64,000 nt of DNA from RGIG3135 sp964477115 (GTDB lineage Bacteria; Actinomycetota; Coriobacteriia; Coriobacteriales; Eggerthellaceae), in contig CAYZCY010000002.1 in the NCBI GenBank assembly GCA_964477115.1, positions 4,206 to 68,205 on the forward strand, given 5' to 3'. Position 1 is the stretch's first letter. The number at the start of each line of letters is the position of its first letter. The translations under genes and the position numbers were made by a program. Positions 39,660 through 48,730 of this stretch are shown in pieces. The notes beneath the pieces were generated by a model, which saw only the letters and a program-made list of their open reading frames with translations, was not told where the DNA came from and ran no database searches.

Positions 39660-41147
39660 CTAGATCTTTACTTCGAGCTCGCCCTTCTCAATGCGCTTAA
39701 GGCGACGCAGTTCCAGAATCATGAAGATGGTCGTGGTGAAGATCGCGAGGAAGTCTGCAACGGGGACGGCAAAGTACACCGCATCGAGACCGGTGTAGCT
39801 CGGGAACAGCAAGGGCAAAACCTCAGGCAGGAAGAAATACATCGGAATCAGGAAGATCACCTGACGCGTCAGGGTGAGCACCGTTGACTTAACGGGTTGA
39901 CCAGTTGCCTGGAAGTAGTTTGAACCGACAATTTGGAAGCCGACGATAGGCAGCAGGATCAACTGAACATTGAGAGCAAATACCGTGAAGTCGGTTAAGG
40001 CGGGCTTCGTTATGCCGAACAGGGACACCAACTCAACGGAGAAGAGATGCGCGAGCACCCAGAACGCAACAGACAGCCCGGTTGCAATGCCGATACCCCA
40101 TGCAAGCGTGGTGCGCACTCGATGAATCTTGCGAGCACCGTAGTTAAAGCCGAGCAAAGGCTGAATGGCTCCCGAAACGCCGATGATGGGAAGCACCGAG
40201 AACATGGCAATGCGCTGAACGACGCCAATGGAGGCAAGCGCGTCTTCTGAACCGATAGGGCTGAGGGCGCCGTACTTAACAAGCACGAAGTTGCTGACCA
40301 AGCCAACCAGGAAAGCACCCAGCTGTACGGCGAAGCTTGCCAAGCCGAGAGCGATGATCTTTCCCGCAGTGCGCGGGTCAAAGGACATGCAGCGAAGCCT
40401 GAGCCTCAAGGGAACGTTCTTCGTGCGGGTGAAGTACCACACCACGGTGGCAGCCGACACAGCCTGTCCGCACACCGTAGCCAAGGCACTGCCCGGAACA
40501 TCCCAACCCAAAACCAAGACGAAGACATAGCTGAAAGCCGTGCATGAAACCGCGCCGATAACCATGGTCAACAGGGCTCGGTTAGGGGCTCCCGCCGTAC
40601 GGATGAAGTTGTTGACGCCCGCGCCAACACACTGGAAGACGAAGCCTAGGCTCAAAATCTGGACGAAGGTCTTTGCGTAAGGAGCAATGTCGTCGGTGGC
40701 ACTCGACAATGTCAGCAGGAAATCAACGGTGATAGGACAGAAGGCCAAAAACAGGATGAGCACCCAGAGGATGAAGCTTAGGGTCACCGTGTTCCCCAAG
40801 GTTTTTTCTGCGAGATCCTTACGCCCCTCGCCCAAACGCAGGGCGCACAGGGCGTTGCCGCCAAGTCCGACGAGCATGGAGAGGCCCATGAAGATGACCA
40901 TCGTGGGGTTGGCTGCGGTTGCAACCGCCAAACCAATCTCTCCCATGGCCTGACCGAGAAAAATAGAGCTGATCAGATTGTAGGCACCATTGACAAGCAT
41001 GCCGCAAACCGAAGGTATCGCGAATTCCAGAATGAGCTTAGGGATGGAACCCGTGCCCATGCGCAGAACCTTTTCGTTTGCCTCGCCCCTGTTAGCGAGG
41101 CCTGCCTGAGGTTCCTCCGTCGAAATCTCTTGGCTCGTTTCACTCAT
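39660..41147 (-). CDS. MATE-family multidrug/Na+ antiporter
   Basis: This 12-helix transporter (495 aa) belongs to the MepA-like branch of MATE, with the repeated PSVCGMLVNGAYN and GFNYGARK segments in the two halves. It exports cationic drugs or metabolites. The ATG at 41147 is chosen because AAGGA is too close to the ATG 9 bases upstream; this choice is uncertain. It follows the EamA gene directly. Confidence 0.9.
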   Translation of the reverse strand: MSETSQEISTEEPQAGLANRGEANEKVLRMGTGSIPKLILEFAIPSVCGMLVNGAYNLISSIFLGQAMGEIGLAVATAANPTMVIFMGLSMLVGLGGNALCALRLGEGRKDLAEKTLGNTVTLSFILWVLILFLAFCPITVDFLLTLSSATDDIAPYAKTFVQILSLGFVFQCVGAGVNNFIRTAGAPNRALLTMVIGAVSCTAFSYVFVLVLGWDVPGSALATVCGQAVSAATVVWYFTRTKNVPLRLRLRCMSFDPRTAGKIIALGLASFAVQLGAFLVGLVSNFVLVKYGALSPIGSEDALASIGVVQRIAMFSVLPIIGVSGAIQPLLGFNYGARKIHRVRTTLAWGIGIATGLSVAFWVLAHLFSVELVSLFGITKPALTDFTVFALNVQLILLPIVGFQIVGSNYFQATGQPVKSTVLTLTRQVIFLIPMYFFLPEVLPLLFPSYTGLDAVYFAVPVADFLAIFTTTIFMILELRRLKRIEKGELEVKI

Positions 41148-41165
41148 CGTTAGCATAATCCTTCG

Positions 41166-42089
41166 TCATTGTTCCTGGTCGTTGGCGAAGAACACATTGT
41201 AGATTGTCGTAGACCCGATTACCAGAGCCGCTCCAAACATGGAGAGGGGCCCAATGCTCTCACCGAGAACAATCGCAGCGAGAATGGGGTTGAGAATGGG
41301 CTCGATGGTCGAGGTAAGCGAGGCGGTCACAGGGGACACCGCGTCAAGACCCAATGACAGAAACACGTAGGACAAGCCCATTTGAACTATCCCCATAAGC
41401 GCCATCACCGCAATCGGCGAACAGCTCAATCCCGCCAAAGGACCCGACGGGAGAGTGCATACCGCGCCGGCGCCTGACATCAGCGACGCCAAATCACCTG
41501 CAAGCGAAGGCAGGCCCACTGCAAAGCAAGCAAGCAGGGAGATAATGGAAGCCGACTCAAAGCAGCCCCCGGGGAGCTTCTTTATGAAGAACACGCCCGC
41601 ATAGGTCATACCCGATATCACGGCTAAAACGTTTCCAATCATACCGGACGCAGACAGCTCGTCCAAAAAGAAGCAGGTGATGCCGACCATGACGGCGATG
41701 CAGGTCATAACCGCATGCTTGCTCGGCCTAAGCTTAAAGACAAGCCACATGATCAAAATGGCAAACACGGGTTCTGTGAACTGAAGAACAATGGCGTTGG
41801 CCGCAGTGGTGAGCTTGTTGGCAAACACGAATGTTTGCGACATGACGAAGTTAAAGGCCGCGCCGATCATAACAGCCTTATTGAAAACAAGACGCCTACC
41901 CTGCCAACGCATGAAGAGATAGATAACGAGGACAGCAAACAGACTGCGACCTGCGCTTACCGAAAGCGCACCCCAGGGAACGAGCTTGATAAGCACGCCT
42001 GCAAGACTGAAGCAAACAGCCGATAGGAGCACGAATACGAGGCCAGCCTTTGGGCCGGGCACATACCTAGATTCCGACATGACCCTCAC
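41166..42089 (-). CDS. EamA/DMT-family transporter
   Basis: This protein has ten predicted helices (307 aa) with two EamA repeats (for example the TTAANAIVLQFTEPVFAIL segment and the second-half TASLTSTIEPILNPI). It is likely a metabolite or amino acid exporter. The start is GTG, with GGGGGAG 9 bases upstream; it overlaps the permease gene by 23 bp, suggesting coupling. Substrate unknown. Confidence 0.88.
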   Translation of the reverse strand: MRVMSESRYVPGPKAGLVFVLLSAVCFSLAGVLIKLVPWGALSVSAGRSLFAVLVIYLFMRWQGRRLVFNKAVMIGAAFNFVMSQTFVFANKLTTAANAIVLQFTEPVFAILIMWLVFKLRPSKHAVMTCIAVMVGITCFFLDELSASGMIGNVLAVISGMTYAGVFFIKKLPGGCFESASIISLLACFAVGLPSLAGDLASLMSGAGAVCTLPSGPLAGLSCSPIAVMALMGIVQMGLSYVFLSLGLDAVSPVTASLTSTIEPILNPILAAIVLGESIGPLSMFGAALVIGSTTIYNVFFANDQEQ

Positions 42090-43935
42090 GAGAAAGGTCT
42101 CCCCCTACAGCTTCCGTCCCATCGACAAAAGCTCCATCGTCCACGGGAAGGCCCAACTCGGCTTCGATACGATGAGCTTCGTTGACGATCTCCTCGCTCG
42201 CATCCTTCGGCAAATGCATAGGGTCAATGGGAAGCGTGTTCACATCAACGGGGGCCTCTGCATAGAAGGGGTCTGCCTTGTAGCGAAGCAAAACGACAGC
42301 AAGACCGGCAAGAAGCATCGCCAAGCCAGCCCACTGCAAAATATCCTGAACGAGGGGGATGTAGGCGCCCATCATGGCATAGTCTTCGGCAACCCATCCC
42401 CCGAAGTCAAGCTCGTACCAACCCAGCCAAATCTGAGCCAGGAACGCAAAGGCGCCCATGATCACCATGAAAGTGCCGATGCGAACAGTGTCGCCTTCGG
42501 CAAGGCGGGTAGCGGGGTTAACCGGATAGCGGTCAGAAAGACCGCCGTAAATTCGCTTGACGAACACATAGACAACCGGTCCCGAGCATGCGGCCAGCAT
42601 GCCGACGGAGAAGTAGTCGGTGCCGTTGGTCAGCATGGCAAAGATGGCAATGCAGAGAGGAACTCCGCAATAGAAGACCAGGCCAGCCACGCCACCGGGC
42701 ATGACATACAGGCCGCGCTTCTTACGCTCCTCAACGGGGATGCGCTTGCGCAGCTTTATGACCGCAATGGGAAGGATCACGTACAGCGCGAGGATGAACA
42801 TAACCTCCATGCTGACAAGCGTCGTAAAGTCAGACTGCGCAAGGACCAAGGTCACAAGGGACAAAGAGAGAATGCCGTTATAGGGAACGCCCCGCTTACG
42901 ACTCACCTTAACCAAAAACTTCGGACACAAATTGTCGTTGGAGAGGACGAACAGGCCACGCGATCCCGATGCGAGATAGGTGTTGAAGATAGCGCACTGG
43001 GAAATGATGGCCACTATCAAGAAGAAGTAGCCCCAAGCAGGACCCATATAGGTGGTGAGCACGGTGGCATACCCCACGCTTTGCCCATCAAAGCCGCCTT
43101 CAGTCGACCAATAAGCCCAGCTTCCCTCGGGAAGCGCGGCGAGGCCGGCGATGGTGGGAAGCACGTAGCTCAACGCTACAAGCGGCATGGCAATCTTAAG
43201 CCCACGGGGAATGACCTGCGGATTTCTGATCTCTCCCGCCATGTTGGCAATGCGCTCGTAGCCGCAGTACATCCATACGCATATACATAGCCCTGCACCT
43301 ATGCTGCTCAGAAGATCAGAACCCTCGGGCATGACGGGTTGCACGGGGTTGGTGTTCCAATTGAGAAAACCGACGATGGCTACCAAGGCGAAAGCCAGCA
43401 CAATGGACACGGAAAGAACCGTGGAGACCTTGTCCACCTCGCGCAAGCCCATGAGGTTAATGATGGTGAAGATGACGATCATGCCCACCTTGAGCGTGGC
43501 GACCGCAGCTTCAGACATGGGGATCATCTGGCTCACATAGCCGGCAACAAGGGCAACATACACGCCGTTGGTGATGTAGGCCGACATGGTTTCCCACCAA
43601 CCGGCCTGGAATCCCCAGAACTCGCCGAAGGCCTCTTTTGCCCAGATATAGATGCCGCCCTCCGTGGGAAGAACAGAGCTGCACTCGGCAACCATGCTCG
43701 AAATGGGATACGCCCAAACAAAGGGAAAGAGGATTAAGAGGAACAGCGTGATGCCCGGACCAGATTGAGGAATCATCTCCTCAATGCCAAACGCACCTGC
43801 GGCAACCAGGCAATAGAGCATAAACACGATGCCCGAAACCTTGATGTCATGTTTCTTAAGACCGGCAACACCGTGCACCTGCTGCTCTGCCAACCTTACC
43901 GCCTTTACCAATACACGTGAAGCAAGCTTCAACAT
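42067..43935 (-). CDS. APC-superfamily amino acid permease
   Basis: This 622-aa protein has about 12-14 membrane helices. It has the APC substrate motif (AAGAFGIEEMIPQSGPG) in helix 1 and PTEGGIYIWAKEAFG near helix 3. A long soluble C-terminal tail (about 70 residues) mentions no known domain. It may be an amino acid importer or antiporter; the GadC/YjeM group is closest by eye. It is first of a permease-EamA-MATE run, all on the same strand with overlap or short gaps. Confidence 0.9.
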   Translation of the reverse strand: MLKLASRVLVKAVRLAEQQVHGVAGLKKHDIKVSGIVFMLYCLVAAGAFGIEEMIPQSGPGITLFLLILFPFVWAYPISSMVAECSSVLPTEGGIYIWAKEAFGEFWGFQAGWWETMSAYITNGVYVALVAGYVSQMIPMSEAAVATLKVGMIVIFTIINLMGLREVDKVSTVLSVSIVLAFALVAIVGFLNWNTNPVQPVMPEGSDLLSSIGAGLCICVWMYCGYERIANMAGEIRNPQVIPRGLKIAMPLVALSYVLPTIAGLAALPEGSWAYWSTEGGFDGQSVGYATVLTTYMGPAWGYFFLIVAIISQCAIFNTYLASGSRGLFVLSNDNLCPKFLVKVSRKRGVPYNGILSLSLVTLVLAQSDFTTLVSMEVMFILALYVILPIAVIKLRKRIPVEERKKRGLYVMPGGVAGLVFYCGVPLCIAIFAMLTNGTDYFSVGMLAACSGPVVYVFVKRIYGGLSDRYPVNPATRLAEGDTVRIGTFMVIMGAFAFLAQIWLGWYELDFGGWVAEDYAMMGAYIPLVQDILQWAGLAMLLAGLAVVLLRYKADPFYAEAPVDVNTLPIDPMHLPKDASEEIVNEAHRIEAELGLPVDDGAFVDGTEAVGGDLSREGHVGI

Positions 43936-44288
43936 TGCTGATAAAACATGAGGCTTCTCCGTGTGGTGCTCGTGTGGTCCGTAGCGGTATGGTCTTCAAA
44001 GCCTGACGGTATTATTGCGCAGCAAATTGGCATGCAAGCACCTGAAATCAAAACCGTCGGACAAAATAGATTGTGAACGGTAAACGGCAAACACCAGCGT
44101 AAACGCTGTTTTTTCGTATTTCCCTTCAATAGATACGATACTGTGGCATAAGGATTTCACCCCCACGCCAAGCAATGGGCTATGCAATCAAACTCATACC
44201 TCGTGCTACTTGCAACAAACTTACGGATTGCCGCATCCGCACCCCTGTCGCTCGGTCTGGAAACGAAAACCGAAGTATTTTCGAAAAG
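43936..44288. other. intergenic region between permease and radical SAM genes
   Basis: This 353-bp stretch contains the permease promoter region and a plus-strand terminator-like hairpin (44095-44114). I see no convincing protein gene. Confidence 0.65.
44095..44114 (+). terminator. orphan plus-strand terminator
   Basis: CAGCG-TAAA-CGCTG is followed by six T on the plus strand. No plus-strand gene is seen upstream, so it may end a small RNA or be fortuitous. Confidence 0.5.
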
Positions 44289-45239
44289 TTACACTCCCGT
44301 ACAGTCAAAAGGCGGAATGAAGCTCTCCTCGCAGGCTCCGCCTTCTTGCCAGAAGTAATCCTCAACCCCGATCTCATCGGCAAAATCGAGCAGTTCCATG
44401 TATTCGTCATTGGAAACGGGCTCGGCAAGTTCAGGACAGCTCATAAGGGTGCGTTTCGCCTGAAGGTCTCCTCGCGCAGCAGCGCTTGCCACAACCGGCG
44501 TGTACTGGTTCATGATGGACATGCGGACGTCGGTGCCATAACGCTTGTGCAAAAGGGACACTACCGCCTTTGAGTCCTCGAGACATCCCGGCAGCATAAG
44601 GTGGCGAACGATCACGCCGCCCACCATGCGCTCCTCTCCCCTGTAGCTGTCATAGCGGGCAGGCCCCGCGCACTTCAGCATCTCGTCGAGGGCCTCAAGA
44701 GCGCGCGCGGGATAATCGGAAACGCCCGAATAGCGCATGCCCAATTGAGCAGATGCATACTTGAAGTCAGTCAGGTAGACGTCAACCGTACCCAGGTTGT
44801 CGCGGATGGCGCGAGCGCATTCATATCCGCCCGTATTCCACACTACGGGCAGATGCAGGCCACGTTCTCGCGCCATCCTCACAGCATGACGTATATAGGG
44901 CGCATAGTGCGTCGGCGTCACCATGTTCACGTTAAGGGCCCCTGCATCCTGCAGCTCCAGGCACATCTCTGCCAAACGCTCGATGCTTACCGCACGACCG
45001 GTTTGACCATGCGCAATGACGGTGTTTTGGCAGTAGCAGCAATGCAGGGGGCAGTGCGAGAAGAATATGGTGCCGCTGCCTGACTCGCCGCTAATGGGCG
45101 GCTCCTCCCACATATGAAGCGCACTGCGGGCGACGATCAGCTCATCGGAAGCGCCGCAAAGGCCCACTTCACCTATAGCGCGATTCAAACCGCACTCGTG
45201 AGGACAGAGGTCACAGCTTGAAGGAAGGAGCTCGTTCAT
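44289..45239 (-). CDS. radical SAM protein, PflX/pyruvate formate-lyase-activase-like
   Basis: The 316-aa protein has an N-terminal four-Cys set (about C9, C12, C16, C28) and then the radical SAM motif C-x3-C-x2-C in SHCPLHCCYCQN. The C-terminal part matches PflX-type (COG1313) proteins of unknown substrate. ATG 45239 is chosen over a TTG 3 bases upstream; no good ribosome site is visible, which fits coupling to the preceding gene 9 bp away. It is last in a degV / dehydrogenase-like / radical SAM run. Confidence 0.88.
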   Translation of the reverse strand: MNELLPSSCDLCPHECGLNRAIGEVGLCGASDELIVARSALHMWEEPPISGESGSGTIFFSHCPLHCCYCQNTVIAHGQTGRAVSIERLAEMCLELQDAGALNVNMVTPTHYAPYIRHAVRMARERGLHLPVVWNTGGYECARAIRDNLGTVDVYLTDFKYASAQLGMRYSGVSDYPARALEALDEMLKCAGPARYDSYRGEERMVGGVIVRHLMLPGCLEDSKAVVSLLHKRYGTDVRMSIMNQYTPVVASAAARGDLQAKRTLMSCPELAEPVSNDEYMELLDFADEIGVEDYFWQEGGACEESFIPPFDCTGV

Positions 45240-45248
45240 CAAGGGCGG

Positions 45249-46226
45249 TTAGTTGGCGGAATAACCGAAGCCGAACTCATCGAAACCGTATTCGTCAAAA
45301 TCGTCATGACCGTGATGATGGTGTCCGCAATCGCAGTCGTCGTCATCGCAGTCGCAGGAATGACCGCCGTATACCTCTTCAGCACGCGTCCAGTCAAGCC
45401 CCGCCTCGGCGCAAGCCCCCTCTTCTCCATACACAAGAGATAGGGCAGCCGGGGACTTATCGGCTCCGCCAATCACGGCGAGAAGCTCGAGCAAATGACT
45501 TGCAGCCTCCGCCTGGGGAAGAATAAGCTCGGCGTCATCTGCCGCCATGAGAGCGGCGCTCATCTCGGAAAGCATCATCTCAACGGTGTAGTCACCTTCG
45601 AAACGACCGAGCCTTACCGCATTCATCATAAGCTCTGCCCAAGGAGTGATGGCGCCAGCCTGGGCATCCTCCAAGCCAGACCCCGTCACCGATCGACGGA
45701 ACGCCCGGTAAAGGGCGTCTGCCTCGATTGCGGCAATGACCTGAGCCGCAACCTGCACAGAATACGCCGCACGCGCAAGCTGCGCAGTGCCAAATCCACC
45801 CGTGGGAACCACACGGCTAAAGATGAGGTCGAGAAGCTCACGAGCCCTTTCAATGCCGCCTTCCTCGCCCGCGACGAAGCACGAGATGTTTTCGCGGGCA
45901 AAGGCATCTTCGGCAACCATGTTGTCAACGACAAGGGGGGCCTCCACCATAACGAGATCGCTCACCATGGCAACAGCAGAGAGCTCCCTTGCGAAATTGG
46001 GCGTTGCCGCGGAAAAGTCGATGAGCAAAGAACCCGGAGCCATCATGGAAACAAAGCCCTCGGAACCGAAGTACAGCTCCTCAAGCTCAGCCTGCGTGGT
46101 GCAGAAGGTTATGGCAATATCAGCTGAGGCGCAGTCGCTTACGCGCACGTAACCCGCTTCGCGCATGCGCGGCGTGATAGCCGCGAGGAATCCCGAATCA
46201 CCGCTGTATGCAAACGCCTTAGTCAT
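45249..46226 (-). CDS. 6PGDH/3-hydroxyisobutyrate dehydrogenase-like protein with metal-binding tail
   Basis: This 325-aa protein resembles beta-hydroxyacid dehydrogenases, with a DFSAATP segment and a helical C-terminal domain. The nucleotide motif GxGxMG is replaced by SGDSGF. In the catalytic helix GTAQLARAAYS, Arg152 occupies the position of the catalytic Lys and Tyr155 that of the conserved Asn, so normal dehydrogenase activity is doubtful. The last 37 residues carry C291, C293, C298, C300 and H302-H305, H307 with many Asp, a likely metal-binding tail. GGAGG lies within the end of degV, 3 bp away. Confidence 0.8.
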   Translation of the reverse strand: MTKAFAYSGDSGFLAAITPRMREAGYVRVSDCASADIAITFCTTQAELEELYFGSEGFVSMMAPGSLLIDFSAATPNFARELSAVAMVSDLVMVEAPLVVDNMVAEDAFARENISCFVAGEEGGIERARELLDLIFSRVVPTGGFGTAQLARAAYSVQVAAQVIAAIEADALYRAFRRSVTGSGLEDAQAGAITPWAELMMNAVRLGRFEGDYTVEMMLSEMSAALMAADDAELILPQAEAASHLLELLAVIGGADKSPAALSLVYGEEGACAEAGLDWTRAEEVYGGHSCDCDDDDCDCGHHHHGHDDFDEYGFDEFGFGYSAN

Positions 46227-46229
46227 ATG

Positions 46230-47156
46230 CTAGTTTCCTCCCTTGACCCTTCGTGCGATCTTGTCCGCAACCGAAGATTGCTCACGCTTGTCGCCACCCC
46301 AGAAGCTCACGGCCACCATGCCGGGGCCGACATGACTGCCGATAACCGGACCTATGTTGCACTCGATTACCTGAATGTTGGGATCCGCTTTGAGGAGGAG
46401 CTCCTTCAAACGAGCGGCATCCTTCGGGCAATCGGAATGGCCAATGGTGACAATCTGCGCCGCCGTCTTCTTGGCGACGTGCTTGGCATAGAACTCAGTA
46501 AGCTGCTTGACGCCCTTCTTGCGCCCGCGGGCAACACCGGTAAGCGTGAGCTTGCCGTCGACGTCGATGGCAAGCAGGGGCTTGACGTCAAGCGCCGAAC
46601 CCGCAAGGGCGACAGAACCCGGAATACGACCACCTCGACGAAGCGCACCGAGGTCATCCACCATGAAAGATTCGTTGACGAAGAAGCGAGCTTCTTCCGC
46701 CCACGAGGCAAGCTCGGATGCGCTCAGACCGCGTTCGCGCTGGTTGATGGCCTCGAACACAAGCGTGCCCTCGGCAATAGAGGCCAAACGGGTATCAACC
46801 ACATAGAGCTCGAAATCGGGATACTCGGCAAGCACCTGGTCGCGCACAAGCATGGCGACGTCAAAGCTGCCCGAAAGACCGCTCGAGAAAGACAGGTACA
46901 CCGTAGGCACGCCCGTCTGAGCCGCCATCTCGAAGGCTTCCTTTAAGACGGGAATGGAGAGCTGGGAGGTCGAAGGCTCCGAACCAGAACGCATGGAGTC
47001 GTAGAAATCGTGCGCCGAAACGGTGCGGAACATGTCATCTTCGTATGAAGTGCTGCCCACGATATAGGGAAACTTTAGAAGGTAGACGCCCTCCTGCTCG
47101 ATAACGCGAGGAGGAAGGTCGCAACATGAGTCTAAAATGAGATGACACTTAGGCAT
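46230..47156 (-). CDS. DegV-family fatty-acid-binding protein
   Basis: This 308-aa protein has the DegV fold: N-terminal LDSCCDLP, the middle FVVDDLGALRRGGRI-type segment and the C-terminal GPVIGSHVGPG motif that binds fatty acid carboxylate. Homologues (FakB) present fatty acids to the kinase FakA. No fakA is in the window, so its partner is unknown. AGGAG precedes the ATG. Confidence 0.93.
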   Translation of the reverse strand: MPKCHLILDSCCDLPPRVIEQEGVYLLKFPYIVGSTSYEDDMFRTVSAHDFYDSMRSGSEPSTSQLSIPVLKEAFEMAAQTGVPTVYLSFSSGLSGSFDVAMLVRDQVLAEYPDFELYVVDTRLASIAEGTLVFEAINQRERGLSASELASWAEEARFFVNESFMVDDLGALRRGGRIPGSVALAGSALDVKPLLAIDVDGKLTLTGVARGRKKGVKQLTEFYAKHVAKKTAAQIVTIGHSDCPKDAARLKELLLKADPNIQVIECNIGPVIGSHVGPGMVAVSFWGGDKREQSSVADKIARRVKGGN

Positions 47157-47245
47157 GAGAATAGGCTCCTAAGTTCGAGTTCTACTGCATCGAATCAGCT
47201 TAACATTAATGCCTGGCTTTAACCTATAAGGCGCACGCGAAAGAC

Positions 47246-48709
47246 CTACGAGACGGGGGCAATTCCACGAAGCTCGGCAACCAGCTGATTGCGCCTTGCG
47301 TGAAGGTCGGTTTCCATTCCAACGGGATAGGTGTGAGGATTGAGCATGCGCAGCTGGGTCTCATCGAGACGCTCAAGGCCCGCACGGGCACGATCGCGAG
47401 CCACAAGAGCGCTGCGATCATCATGCCCGAGAACGAGCTTGCCACATCGGGCAAGGGGCATAAGAAGGTCTTCGTAGCGCTTGCCCTTAAGGCACTTCTG
47501 ACGCATGCTGTCGAGCGGATCAACGATGATCTCGCTATCGCTCACCCCGAAATTCACGTCATAGACCATGTCACCGGCGATACGACCATCATCGTGGTAA
47601 TAGCGACGAACTCCAAGAACACCGGGCATGGTGAGCTTGGCTGCCGACTCTGAGATCTTCAAACGGTTGATCCAGGGCTGGGACTCATCGCTCCTCACAG
47701 CCGAGAGCTTGTATACGCCGCCGAGAGAAGGCTGATCGTAGGCAGTGGCAAGCTTAGTGCCGACACCCCACGAACTCACAGGCGCACCCTCGTCAAGGAT
47801 GGACTTGATGGAGTATTCATCGAGATCATTCGAAAGCACGATGCCGCAATCGGTTAAGCCAGCTTCGTCAAGCATGCGGCGAGCCATCTTAGCCAGCCAG
47901 GACAGGTCGCCGGAATCGATGCGGATGGCGCTGAGGTGCTCCCCGCGCTCCTTCATCTCGAGGCCCACGGTAATGGCGTTGCGGATGCCCTGTTCGACAT
48001 TGTAGGAGTCAACGAGCAGCGTGCAGTTGGTCGGGAAGGCCTTGGCGTACTCGCGGAAAGCGGTGAGCTCATCAGGGAAGGCCATAACCCAGGAATGGGC
48101 GTGCGTACCCGACACCGGAAGCCCGAACATCTCCCCCGCCAAGACGTTGGAGGTGCTGGAACAGCCGCCCACGATGGCCGCCCTCGATGCCCAAAGCCCA
48201 CCCAGACCCTGAGCGCGGCGCAGTCCGAACTCGGCAACGGGAGCCCCCTTGGCAGCCCGACATACACGGGCCGCCTTGGTGGCGATGAGCGTTTGGAAGT
48301 TTATGAAGTTGAGCAGCGCCGTCTCGATGAGCTGGCACTGCATGATGGGGCCGACAACGCGCACGATGGGCTCATGGGGAAATACCACGGTGCCTTCGGG
48401 TACGGCATCGACATCGCAGCTCAGACGGAAGTCCTTGAGATACTCGAGGAACTCGAGATCGAACATGGGACCGCCGCCTGGCGCGGTAAGCGAGGACAGG
48501 TAGTCAATATTTTCCTGCGTGAACTCGAAGGACTCGATCATATCCGCGAGTTGATCCATGCCACACGCAACAGCGTAACCGCCCTTGAAGGGGTAGTTGC
48601 GGAAGAACATGTGGAAGCAGGCCTGCTCCTGACCCTTGCCCGAAGCCCAATATCCCTGAGCCATGGTGATCTGATATAGGTCTGTGAGCATAGCGTGATC
48701 GATGCGCAC
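47246..48709 (-). CDS. pncB: nicotinate phosphoribosyltransferase
   Basis: This enzyme (487 aa) makes nicotinate mononucleotide in the NAD salvage pathway. The N-terminal LTDLYQITMAQGYW, the GLRRAQG phosphoribosyl loop and the SGDL segment in the barrel are characteristic. The start is GTG with AAGGAGG upstream. It follows ricT by 21 bp. Confidence 0.95.
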   Translation of the reverse strand: MRIDHAMLTDLYQITMAQGYWASGKGQEQACFHMFFRNYPFKGGYAVACGMDQLADMIESFEFTQENIDYLSSLTAPGGGPMFDLEFLEYLKDFRLSCDVDAVPEGTVVFPHEPIVRVVGPIMQCQLIETALLNFINFQTLIATKAARVCRAAKGAPVAEFGLRRAQGLGGLWASRAAIVGGCSSTSNVLAGEMFGLPVSGTHAHSWVMAFPDELTAFREYAKAFPTNCTLLVDSYNVEQGIRNAITVGLEMKERGEHLSAIRIDSGDLSWLAKMARRMLDEAGLTDCGIVLSNDLDEYSIKSILDEGAPVSSWGVGTKLATAYDQPSLGGVYKLSAVRSDESQPWINRLKISESAAKLTMPGVLGVRRYYHDDGRIAGDMVYDVNFGVSDSEIIVDPLDSMRQKCLKGKRYEDLLMPLARCGKLVLGHDDRSALVARDRARAGLERLDETQLRMLNPHTYPVGMETDLHARRNQLVAELRGIAPVS

Positions 48710-48730
48710 CTTAAAGCGCCTCCTTAGTGG

